A DNA stretch of 64,000 bases from Planococcus citri (taxonomy: Eukaryota; Arthropoda; Insecta; Hemiptera; Pseudococcidae): assembly GCF_950023065.1 (NCBI RefSeq), contig NC_088679.1, positions 43,648,001-43,712,000 on the forward strand. The letters are read 5' to 3'. Positions 39,655 to 49,928 of the stretch are shown piece after piece. The notes below the pieces were generated by a model. The model ran no database searches. It was not told where the DNA came from and saw only the letters and a program-made list of their open reading frames with translations. Every line of letters starts with the position of its first letter. Position 1 is the first letter of the stretch. The position numbers were made by a program, and so were the translations under genes.

Positions 39655-42068
39655 ATGGAAAATTATGAAGTCCTCTCTGTAGCTGGAGAAGGTTCGTACG
39701 GAATTGTAATGAAATGTAGGCACAGACATTCTAAAGAAATTGTCGCAATAAAAAAAATTACCGATTATAACAACGATAACTATGTGAAAAAAATGATTTT
39801 GAGAGAAGTTCGAATTCTTAAGGTTAGTAAAATGAAGTTGTTTTGCCTAAAAAACTTGAAACGTGAATTTTCTTCCCTCAGTAGCTACTGTCATAAAATG
39901 TTCCTTTCTTTTATATTTCAATTTAGAGATTACGTCATGAAAATTTAGTTCAACTTTTCGAAGTATTCAAGAAAAAAAGACGCTTCTATTTGGTGTTCGA
40001 ATATATAGGGAAAACCGTATTGGATGATTTGGAAAATAATCCGAAAGGTTTAGGGGAGCAACAAGCATTGGAGTATATTTATCAGCTTATTCGAGTTGTG
40101 GATTTTTGTCACACTAGGAACGTGAGTACTGCCATTTAAATTTTCTATGTCAAATGCTCATTGTTGACACCTACTGTAAGTATTTATCGTAACAAATCTA
40201 TTAATAAACTACCTAGTTATTGTATTTCAAAAGATTATTCATAGGGATATAAAACCAGAGAATTTGCTAATATCTTCGACGGGAATTTTAAAACTATGTG
40301 ATTTTGGATGTGCTAGAATTATAAGTAACTATCAGGATTGTGTTTGCACTGAGTACGTGGCCACTAGATGGTATCGAGCTCCAGAATTATTGGTTCGGGA
40401 TAGGAAATATGGAAAGTACGTTTGTACTCATAAAAAGGATCTTTCAAAAAATGTTATACCTATTTGTAAATTGTGAGATGATGATGATGATGAATGTACA
40501 TTTCAATTTGTTGTAGACCAGTAGATGTTTGGGCTGTAGGCTGTGTACTAGCTGAAGTACTCAGCGGAGAACCCTTGTTTCCTGGACAATCAGATATTGA
40601 TCAACTTTACATGATAATGAAATGTTTCGGTGAGACAACTTAGTATTTTCATACATTAATATAGACTGACAACGAAGTAGACGACTTTAAACAACGATTT
40701 GTGCAATTACATTCATTGAGCTTTATTTTAGGAAAATTATGTTCTCGGCATCAACAAATTTTAAGCTCTTCTGATTTTCAACACAACAACAACAAAATCA
40801 GCGACGATTTCGAAAAATATTCAAAAAATTCAATGAACAGTTTTCATGCTTTACATAAGTTGTTCCCAAAGTGGTCGATCAACACCATAAATCTCGTGGC
40901 ATTATGTTTAGAGTAAATATGCAATAATTTCACTAAATGAAATTCATATCATGAGCACACCCATAACAGTAAGGCAAATGATATATAATAATTTTTTATA
41001 ATAGTTTGGATCCAGAAAAACGAGCTACGGCAATTCAGCTGTTGAATAATGAATATTTTCAAATAAAAAACATCAATGAGGAATGGTTTGCTTCGCTACT
41101 ACAGAAAACAGAAGAGCAAAATCTGAAATCACTCTTAAAATCGGAATTAAAACATAATAAGGAATTTCTCAAAGACAGTTCAACTCCGCATAATTTTTCT
41201 GGACTAAAAGTAACATCGAATAATCGTAAGTTAGTTTTTAATACATCATGTTCATTTTAAATATTTTTTGTTACACTCGTTTTCAATATTATCGTTAAGG
41301 CGAGGAAAAACATTTATTGAGTGTGGACAACACATGCCTAAAAACGAAATCCCCCGATAAAAAATGCGATTCATTTTCCTCCCTAGTAAGTATGAAATAT
41401 TAGAAAATACAGTGAAAATTAAAGAAGTTTCAAAAAACAACATAGGCTATAGCTCACCTACTTTTATTTTGTTATTACTGCCAAACGTCAATACGCATAT
41501 GAGTCCCAGTAAAACTACAATTTTCAAAGAATTGCATTCAAGTATAAATGCCGGCTCATCGATGAAGAAAGAATTTTGTCATTTGCCTGAGAATGAAAAG
41601 ATATTAGGAGTATTTCCGCAATCGCCAGTGTTCAGTATTCATCAACCACTTTCACCAATGAACAGACGGTGTGTTGGAAATTTTTGTTCGCCATATCACA
41701 AATTGGCATACTTCTCTTACCCAAATTTCCAAATAAAATGAAAAATTTAACAATCAAATATTGTATGTATTACAGATATCTGAGTAGCAATGAACATAAA
41801 AACTGTAAAAAAGAAGAATCTATAAAACAAAAAACAAAATATGAAAATTTAAAAACAATTAAAACAGACGATATCACAAAAAATAAGAGCAATTCTTCTT
41901 CTGTGGGTGATCTGAGCTTACCTTACTTGAAGAGTAAGCATTAATAACATTAAATTTCCCCCTCGGCCCCTCAGAACGAAACACATTCTTAACTATTTTT
42001 CAGTATTTACAATAGTTACCTATACGAAAAACCAGTATGCTATACCATTAAATTTAAGCATAACTTGA
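39655..42068 (+). CDS. CDKL2-type Ser/Thr protein kinase
   Basis: Exons, all GT..AG: 39655-39822, 39927-40121, 40234-40415, 40517-40629, 40732-40912, 41005-41225, then less certain 41300-41385 and/or a start near 41446 to 41668, 41776-41933, 42004-42068. The kinase domain starts almost at residue 1: glycine loop GEGSYG, lysine AIKK, catalytic HRDIKPEN, DFG, a TEY activation motif, then ATRWYRAPELL and MGEPLFPG-like SGEPLFPGQSDIDQLY. This is the CDK-like (CDKL) CMGC family; HENLVQL, TVLDDLE and the SDIDQLY block point to CDKL2, although TEY rather than TDY is seen. CDKL kinases are linked to cilia and microtubules. The tail is Lys/Asn/Ser-rich and poorly conserved. The exon ending 41385 and the next exon do not join in frame, whereas exon 41005-41225 joins either one in frame, so alternative exons or a one-base error are possible. 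Confidence 0.85.
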
Positions 42069-42092
42069 CGTTGAAATATTTTTCCTGTTTAC

Positions 42093-42105
42093 AATAAACA
42101 ATAAA
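42093..42105 (+). other. Poly(A) signals of the kinase gene
   Basis: Two AATAAA hexamers, 42093-42098 and 42100-42105, lie just after the proposed kinase stop codon and only about 50 bases before the stop codon of the convergent FDXR gene. Confidence 0.6.
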
Positions 42106-42155
42106 TATTCAGTTGTTTTTTTCATTTAAGAAAACATATTCCGACCGAAAGTCAG

Positions 42156-44006
42156 TTAGTTAATATCGCCGCCAATTTTCAGCATTTCATTTATATCCAC
42201 TATTTTCTCTCTAGGTTTATCATGCTCCTTTCCACGTTGCATTTCCACTTCATCAATTTTTGTCCATCCTGCCCAATCAACAGTGACGACGTCTAAAAAA
42301 AATATTTTCCAATGAAATATCCGACTAAAATTAAAATACGCTCGCATTAGAAGGTAGGCTACTTACTTTTATCTTTCAAAATCTTTTTAATAACATCGTA
42401 TCCGTGCTTTTCTTTATCCAGTTCTATTTTACCATTTTTCATGTCATTTACGATAACATTGACTGTATCAAAAGCATTAGTCATAGTGGACAGTATAACA
42501 CCAGTTGGTCCAGTGGATACCCAACCAGCACTATAGACTCCCGGTAACACTTTTGTTGAACCAATACAGTTTTTTGATAAAAACGGTACATCTTCATCAG
42601 CAACTGAGCTCTTATAACCAATACTCCTGAATACCAATTCACAAGCTAACGATTCCTTTACATCAGTCAGTTTCGCCTTTTGATTCTGAAAAAATTATGA
42701 TACAATTTGAATAAACAATTGACATTAAAACAGTTTCTCATAAACAATTTTTACATGAGGGTCGACGTTCGGTAAACTTTCCAAAGAATTAATCCCAAGC
42801 GTCACTTCCTTCGCAGAATTTGAGCCACAGATTTCCAAAGGTGAACGCAAAAATAAAATCTGGAAGCTTTTCTTGAACTCATGCTTTTTGAATTCACTGG
42901 ATGCCTTGAGCATTAACTCCGCTAATCTTTTTTTTGGACGTGGCAAATCTGTTTTAAAGAACATTCCGCGCATATTAATTTTTTTCTGACACAAATTCAT
43001 ATCACGATGAAGACTTCAAATAACTCACTGGGTAGCGCTTCTTTAACATCTTCAAAAAGCGATTCATCTATCCTCACTTCTATATCTGGCAACTTGAGCA
43101 CTTCACGCAATTCTTTTATACTGAATGCTACTTGTAATGGGCCTCTTCTACCAATCAACATCACTCGTTTTATTTTTGATTCAGCTAATTTGCTCAAGGA
43201 ATAATCAGTAATATCAGTTTTCTACAGTGAAACAAACTTTAGAATCAATAAAGCAAAAATTCTACTTTGAATATCAACAACGTTAAATTTGAGTAACCTT
43301 CAATTCATCGACTGATTTTAGAAGAATTCTAGCAACATCTATAGCAACATTTCCTTGTCCAAATATCGACACAGTTTCCGCATTGAAATTGATGGGCAAA
43401 TCCTTGTCACTTGGTAGTCCGTTATACCATCCTACGAATCTCCTGGCTGAAATAACGTTATCTAAATTCTCTCCGGGAATCCCCAATTTTACATCTTGAT
43501 CAGCTCCGTACGCCTGGAAGAATTTCGCGATTGAAAACAAGGTTTCGAAAAATTATGGTACAATTTCATAGTACAGTATAATTGAACTTACCAACACAAC
43601 AACATTGTAAGCTTTCTGTAAGTCTTTCAGAGAAACATCTTTACCCAGAGTCACGTTGCCAATAAACTTGATTCGAGGATCGGAAGCCGTTTTACTGAAA
43701 CTATTAATAACATTTTTTACTTCGGGATGATCGGGTGCTACTCCATAACGCACTAGTCCAAACGGTACAGGTAATTTTTCATAGATGTCGATATTCGATG
43801 CAGGTAAATTCTGAAATACAAATCGAGGGTTTAAGTTGAATTGAATGAAAAAAATACAGTCAATGACATACTTTCAATAATCCCTGACAGCAGTAAAAGC
43901 CAGCCGGTCCACTTCCAACAACACAAATTGAAATTGGTTTGGCATCTGTCTTTACACAGAAACATCGTTTAGATAATGTGAATAGAAATTTTCTATTAAT
44001 CAACAT
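42156..44006 (-). CDS. NADPH:adrenodoxin oxidoreductase, mitochondrial
   Basis: Seven exons, in order of translation: 44006-43872, 43810-43592, 43513-43298, 43221-43029, 42948-42755, 42685-42367, 42292-42156. They join in frame to 470 residues (human protein about 490). The enzyme is a flavoprotein that passes electrons from NADPH to mitochondrial ferredoxin for steroid hydroxylation and Fe-S cluster synthesis. Seen: a basic, hydrophobic presequence (MLINRKFLFTLSKRCF), FAD-binding GSGPAG at 31-36, NADP-binding GQGNVA at about 170-175, GRRGPLQVAF at about 214-223, PRPKKRLAEL, FRSIGYKS, GWVSTGPTGVI and the C-terminal KPREKIVD. For exon 5 I used the acceptor AAAACAG ending at 42949 because the upstream CAG would put a stop in frame. 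Gene order is convergent with the kinase. Insects usually have one copy (dare in Drosophila). Confidence 0.93.
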
Positions 44007-44325
44007 CACTATTTTTTACACTCCATAATAAAATCGAAAAAAAAGATGAACAGTATGTTTTTCAGTTAATTCAGTTGAGTATGAAATGAACTCAATTAAA
44101 CTCAACGGAACTCAACTTTTCAGAAAAAGTTCAGTGAAAGTGAAAGTTCGTACCTAGTATGATAACGAAAAACTGATACTGATAGCGAATTTTTTAATTG
44201 AACGCGGGATGCGCAACTACATAATCACAATCTGAGATGGCATGTATGATTCTTTTTTCTGGTGCATCGGTTCATTGCTCTACTTGAAACTTTCATTTTT
44301 TTTGATTAAAAAAAAAAAATCAAAT

Positions 44326-44640
44326 TCAAAATGAAGTTGGACAGCTAAAAATCGAGTTGTGTGTCATACTCATACTCGATCTCTTTAACGAGTTTATCCA
44401 CATTAATTTGAGCTAATTTTGGGAGGGACACCTCAAGACTCAAGAGTGGTTTTTTGACCAGCACCAGCTTATTTCTTATTTCATATTCATAGGTAATAAA
44501 AAAAAATGTACAAAAAAATCAAAAGTTTCCCGTTTGTGAAGGAATTTTTGAAATTTGCGCGAATCACTGTATTTCGTCCAGAATCCAGAACTAACCCACC
44601 GAGGGCGAATTTCGCCATTTCCTGCCATTCTGGATTTTTT
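44326..44640. repeat. Dispersed copy of CCTCCAG-family module
   Basis: Contains AAAAATCGAGTTGTGTG, CTCTTTAACGAGTTTATCCACAT, GACACCTCAAGA and TTTCGCCATTTCCTGCCATTCTGG in the order seen in the first module of the compound repeat at 35.4-37.0 kb, diverged at several sites. Confidence 0.65.
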
Positions 44641-45454
44641 GAATATTTTTATTACCTATGAAAAAAGCGGTTGATTTTGAAAAATCTTGAATGTTCAAAA
44701 AATGTTTGAAGCTGAAAAAGTCAATAGTGAAGAATAGCTGAATATAATTATAGTCATCTTAGATGGTAAGTAGTAAGTATTACGTAGGAGTACCTATAAA
44801 AAACATTGATAAACTTTCAAATTGAAAAGTTCAATGGTGATGTAGGTTACGTAGGTATTTAAATTTCATGAACTTTGGGATCAAGGAATACAAAGAGCAG
44901 TAACAGCACTCGATACTTTCCAAAAAATTCAAAATTTATACTTTCAGAATACCTATATAAGTATTTCGTGAATTTTGACAAAAAGAATATTAATTTGATA
45001 ATTTCCAAAAAATTGATTTTTCGACCATTCAAAAAAACTACTTGTTTGGAATTTTCAAACATGAGTAGTAGTTATGCATTTTTTTCTTTTTGAAAGGATT
45101 CTTCAATTTTTTTCAAATTTTTTTCAACAGCCGTTTTCGTTTTTTCATTTTTTTTTATTTATCCATTTTCAAAATTCATTGTTGATTTTTCGTAAAATTT
45201 CACGTTTTTTCTTTCATAAAATTTGATAATTCCAGAAAAGTTGTTTTTTGGAATGAGAGAAAAATCATTTTTTTGGAATTTGGAATTACTTTTCTTCAAA
45301 CACTTGATTCTTTAAAATTCGTTTTCAGAGTTAATTTTTCGTGAATTTAGAGAAAATAAATTGAAATTTATCAAATTTATTTTCGTTTTTAAAATTCACG
45401 AAAAATAAATTATGAAAATGAATGTGAGAATGAGAAATATAAGTATATGTGACC

Positions 45455-45605
45455 GTGACCCCGCCTGACAAAATTGACCATTTCGACAAAAAAACTGCTC
45501 AAAATAATGACGTTAATTATTCTCAAGGGTTGAAAGATCAGATTTTTGAAAAAAAACATTTTTTGAAATTTTGTCGAAACGGTCGATTTTGTCAGGCGGG
45601 GTCAC
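45455..45605. repeat. Small hairpin repeat
   Basis: GTGACCCCGCCTGACAAAAT at the left is matched inversely by ATTTTGTCAGGCGGGGTCAC at the right. The match continues with changes (GACCATTTCGACAAAA against the inverse of TTTTGTCGAAACGGTC). About 151 bp in all. MITE-like; no target duplication defined. Confidence 0.65.
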
Positions 45606-46561
45606 ATATTGCTATTACTTTTCCGCACTCGATCCTTTCCAAAAAATTCAAAATTTATTTTTAGGATTCATTTTTTGGGAATTTTGAAAGGAACCAAGTT
45701 CATTTTGGAAATTATCAAATTGATTTTTTTTTCAAAATTCACAAAATACTTTTCCTTGAGCACTCGATACTATTCAAAATTTGAAATTTATTTTCAAAAT
45801 TCAAAATAAATTCTGCAGAAAATAAGTTTTGAATTTTTGTATGACATCCTCATAAAATGCTTTAGAAGCAAAAAAATGGTCAAGTTGAAGAAGAAAAAAA
45901 ACGTAGACGCTGCGCGAAAAAAGTTTTTTCAGTAGAACGTTTGCATAAAAAAATATATTAAAAAACCCGCCAAGACATCAAAAAATTTTTCAACAATTTT
46001 TAGGAAGAATGTAGGTAAGTGTTTTTTGTTTTCCGCAAGATGAAGAATTGTAAAGGTAGGTGAGCGTGCTTTTACTTCAATCACTTCACTTTTGAAGTTT
46101 TGAACAGTAAAAAAAGCTAAAATGTCGAGAAAAGCGATCGAAGTAAAAAGGATAAAATGAAGAATATTTTGCTTTTTAAGTAGACCGCTTAGGTGCTTAC
46201 TCACTGCAAAATTGAAAATTTCTAGCAATTTCAATTCAAAATTGGATTTTTATTTCTCGCGACTGTTTTCAAACTTTGAACCTGTCCTGAATAACTTTTC
46301 AACAATCATAATAACTAAAACTATACGTACAGCTCTCAGTCCAAAACAAATTATTGACAATAAAATTTTGATTCCAAACAGTTGACTTTACTAAAAACAC
46401 CCGCGTACCTACACTCACTGAAAATTCTGAGCAATCTCCATAACCAAAAAATGATGAGTTTATATTGTGCTTTATAAAACAGGTTGATATAATATAACAA
46501 AATTATATAAGTGAAACTCAAAGTCAAAACTTGTATCGACTATCGATAGACGAGACGAAAC

Positions 46562-47220
46562 CAGTGTTGGCAAAACGAAATTATTTCGTTTCGTAAAACG
46601 TTAAAAAAACGCAAAACGAAACGAAAACGAAATGAAAACGAAACGAAATACAGACCAAGAAAATAACGTTATGACGAAAACGAAACGTTTCAAAACTTTT
46701 CGTTTTCAAAACGGATTTTCGAGAAGCAAAACGTTTTTTTCGTTTTTTTTTCGTTTTACCTACTTTTTCGTTTCACCTTTTTTTCGTTTCGTTTCACCTT
46801 TTTTTCATTTCGTTTCACCTTTCTTTACTTTCGTTTCACCTTTTTTTCGTTTTGTTCCACATTTTTTCGTTTTTTATAGTATTCTTTGCTAGTAATATGC
46901 AATGATTACTTCACAGAAGTTGTTTTAAAACTCTAGAAACGTTATTACAAGGCAAAACGTTATTGTAAGGCAAAACGTTATCATAGGGTAAAACGTTTCC
47001 ATAAGGCATAACGTTATTTTAAAGCATAACGAAATGAAAACGAAAAAATTTGAGCAAAAGTAGGCAAAACGAAATAAAAACGAAATAGAAAAAGGCATAA
47101 CGCGAAACGTAACGAAAAAAAATCAGAGGCATAACGAAAACGAAACGAAACGAATAGCTGTTCCATTTTACATAACGTTATGAAAAACGAAACGAAATTA
47201 ATTTCGTTTTGCCAACACTG
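46562..47220. mobile_element. hAT-type miniature element, AACGAAA-rich
   Basis: 659 bp. Ends CAGTGTTGGCAAAACGAAAT and, inversely, ATTTCGTTTTGCCAACACTG, flanked by a perfect 8-bp duplication GACGAAAC (46554-46561, 47221-47228). The interior is dense degenerate repeats of AAAACGAAACG, CGTTTCACCTTTTTTT and AAAACGTTA; an 86-codon frame here is low-complexity and not a gene. The iterated motif is the same as the inner part of the terminal repeat. Confidence 0.88.
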
Positions 47221-47658
47221 GACGAAACTGAAATTTTATCGTCTTAATATTTTTGATCCAGATAAATAAAATTCAAAATTGTTAATTGCCACGTAAAAGA
47301 TCGTAGAATTAAATCATAAATGAATGATGTTGTTAAAATGCGCAATGAATTTATTATTTATTGAATTTTGAATTTTGAAAAATTAAAATGAAAAAAAAAA
47401 AGTTTTAAATTTAAATTATTAAATTTTAAAATCAAATTCTGAAATTCAAAACACAAAACTTCAAAAGAATGACATGAACGAAATGAACGGCTGTTACGCA
47501 TCCCGCATGCAAAAATAAAAATTCAAAAAATTGCAAACGGCTTCAATTTACAGTGTTGCCTTACTATGATTGATGATAATTTCGGGATTTTTTCAGTGCT
47601 TTGTTGTACTGCAATTGCAATTTTGCACTGATATGTAAAGTTCTAGATTAGGGAAGTA

Positions 47659-48668
47659 TTCGGACTTCCACGTTCCCCAGAGGGCGATACCGTCGCGGTA
47701 CGTGATTGGCTAGTGATATTCTGTGCTATAAGGCTTTTGACGTATTGCGGGTTGCATATCGGTTTGCCTGAACTTTATCGGTTTGGTGGGCATTCTTATC
47801 AGTGAGTATCAAAATTTCATATTTTGAGCAATTTTCGCAAGGTGTATTTGAAATGTATAGCTTTTATTTAGATTTTTCTTCAATTTCAAACACTGTTAAA
47901 CCCTGTAATGGAAAAAGATCCTCTCTTCGTCGAGTTTTAAAGAACTTGACAAAACGTCTTTGAACCTTGACAAAGAACGGATATTTTTCCATCACAGGAT
48001 TTAACAGTGTTCAAAATTGAAGGAAAAACTAAATAAAAGCTATAAATTTCAAAAACACCTTGTGAAAATTGCTCAAAATATGGAATTTTGATACTCACTG
48101 ATAAGAATGCCCACCAAACCGATAAAGTTCAGGCAAACCGATATGCAACCCGCAATACGTCAAAAGCCTTATTCTGTGCCTTCCTTGTTTACTTCTCAAA
48201 ACGGGACTTTTTATCACAAACTTCGGCGATTTCAAATTCGATGTTATATTTCCATTATTTCACATTGAATAAAACTAAATTTACGTATAGAGAATTGCTT
48301 TGCGATCGTGCTATCGAGTAAATGTTGTGGTGAATCAAAATAACACTTGCAAAGAACTTTAAATTCATTTAATCGTGCAACTTTGTTTCATCCTTCTAAG
48401 CTCACTAAAACACTGTAACTCGAGGTAATATTCATTATTCACAACATATAACGATACTAGAAGTCATATATTAATCAAAAACACTAAAAAAAACACCACG
48501 AAATTTACGAAATTAATGAAATATCGTTGAAAATTAATACGAGAATGAAATCGCCGAAGTTTGTGATAAAAAGTCCCGTTTTGAAAAATGTAAACAAGAG
48601 CACAGAAATATCAACAGCCAATCAGAATGCGCGACGGTATCGCCCTCTGGGGAACGTGGAAGTCCGAA
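47659..48668. mobile_element. TA-inserted inverted-repeat element (outer)
   Basis: Ends TTCGGACTTCCACGTTCCCC and inverse, flanked by TA. The left arm continues (CAGAGGGCGATACCGTCGCG, TGATTGGCT) to 47717, is interrupted by another element at 47727-48170, and resumes at 48180 with AAACGGGACTTTTTATCACA. The right arm is at about 48540-48668. TA duplication suggests a Tc1/mariner-type MITE. No coding capacity. Confidence 0.72.
47727..48170. mobile_element. Nested foldback element with 9-bp duplication
   Basis: Inserted in the left arm of the surrounding element. Flanked by ATTCTGTGC at 47718-47726 and 48171-48179. The arms are about 200 bp (AAGGCTTTTGACGTATTGCG at the left, inverse at the right) around a short loop near 47940. 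A 9-bp duplication and long arms recall Mutator-like elements. The surrounding element's other arm has no such insertion, which supports a later arrival. Confidence 0.72.
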
Positions 48669-48670
48669 TA

Positions 48671-49895
48671 CGCATACGCCATTTTGGTTCGACACAACGG
48701 ATGTAAACAACATTAGAACGTATGTACGCATACAATCTTAGGTGTAAAAAATGCAATTTTTTCGATTGTTCGCGGGTTCGGGTGAATTTTTAAGTAGTTT
48801 CCAGCTAAAGACAATGAAATTTCCTATCGATTGATGTTAAATTTTTGTTATTTCGCGCAAAATTGACGATTTTCTGAATACTTATATTATCCGATTTTTT
48901 CATACTATATGTGTCAACTTTAAACTAAAAATACTCGAAATCTTCAGTGAACACACAGGTATTTTAATATAGCAAAATGTTCGTAATTTCTTCGTCTTTA
49001 AAATGAGTGTTTATCGAAAGCTCTACATGCAACCGTTCAAAAGTTGTAGAAGTTTAAAGTTGCGAAAACAATGCAAAAACCAACCGCGGATGGTAAGTAT
49101 TGAACTTTGAACTAGAATTACTCAAAATTTTCAACGAACACATAGGTATATTAATACAGCAAAACGTTCGTTATTTTATCTTTTTTAAAATGGGTCTTTA
49201 CCGAAAGCTCTACCTTCTACCGTTCAAAAATTCTTGAAGATCAAAGTTGCGGAAAATGTTCTACAATCAACACTAAGTGACTGATAACAGTGATAACACA
49301 ATTTGAACACTTTCCGCAACTTTGATCTTCAAGAATTTTTGAACGGTAGAAGGTAGAGCTTTCGGTAAAGACCCATTTTAAAAAGGATAAAATAACGAAC
49401 GTTTTGCTGTATTAATATACCTATGTGTTCGTTGAAAATTTTGAGTAATTCTAGTTCAAAGTTCAATACTTACCATCCGCGGTTGGTTTTTGCATTGTTT
49501 TCGCAACTTTAAACTTCTACAACTTTTGAACGGTTGCATGTAAAGCTTTCGATAAACGCCCATTTTAAAGACGATGAAATTACGAACATTTTGATATATT
49601 AAAATACCTGTGTGTTCACTGAAGATTTTGAGTATTTTTAGTTTAAAATTGACACATATAGTATGAAAAAATCGGGTAATAGAAGTATTCATAAAATCGT
49701 CAATTTTTCGCGAAATAACAAAAATTTAACATCAATCGATAGGAAATTTCATTGTCTTTAGCTTGAAACTACTTAAAAATTCACCTGAACCCGCGAACAA
49801 TCGAAAAAATTGCATTTTTTACTCGTAAGATTGTATACATACATACGCTCTGATGTTGTTTACATCCGTTGTGTCGAACCAAAATGGCGTATGCG
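48671..49895. mobile_element. TA-inserted 1.2-kb foldback element
   Basis: Almost entirely two inverse arms of about 590 bp around a short centre near 49285. Ends CGCATACGCCATTTTGG and inverse; TA at 48669-48670 and 49896-49897. Arms differ at scattered bases. Mirror frames on the two strands (for example 49456-49692) come from the palindrome and are not genes. Confidence 0.75.
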
Positions 49896-49928
49896 TATAC
49901 TTCCCTAATCTAGAACTTTACATATCAG

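Larger units (their letters stand above)
44010..46553. other. Repeat-rich intergenic stretch
   Basis: Probably contains the FDXR promoter just above 44010. Holds a copy of the CCTCCAG-family module (44326-44640), a small hairpin (45455-45605) and three relatives of a CACTCGAT(A/C)CTTTCC + AAAATTCAAAATTTAT block near 44909, 45626 and 45763. No coding region seen. Confidence 0.55.

Noticed and set aside
41252..41443. Minus-strand frame in the kinase tail
   Set aside because: Antisense shadow across kinase exons and introns.
42955..42999. Alternative FDXR exon 5 start at the upstream CAG
   Set aside because: Joining it to the phase-1 end of exon 4 creates an in-frame stop, while the AAAACAG acceptor gives the family motif PRPKKRLAEL.
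46632..46892. 86-codon frame with repeated FVSPFF
   Set aside because: Low-complexity translation of CGTTTCACCTTTTTTT repeats inside a hAT-type element.
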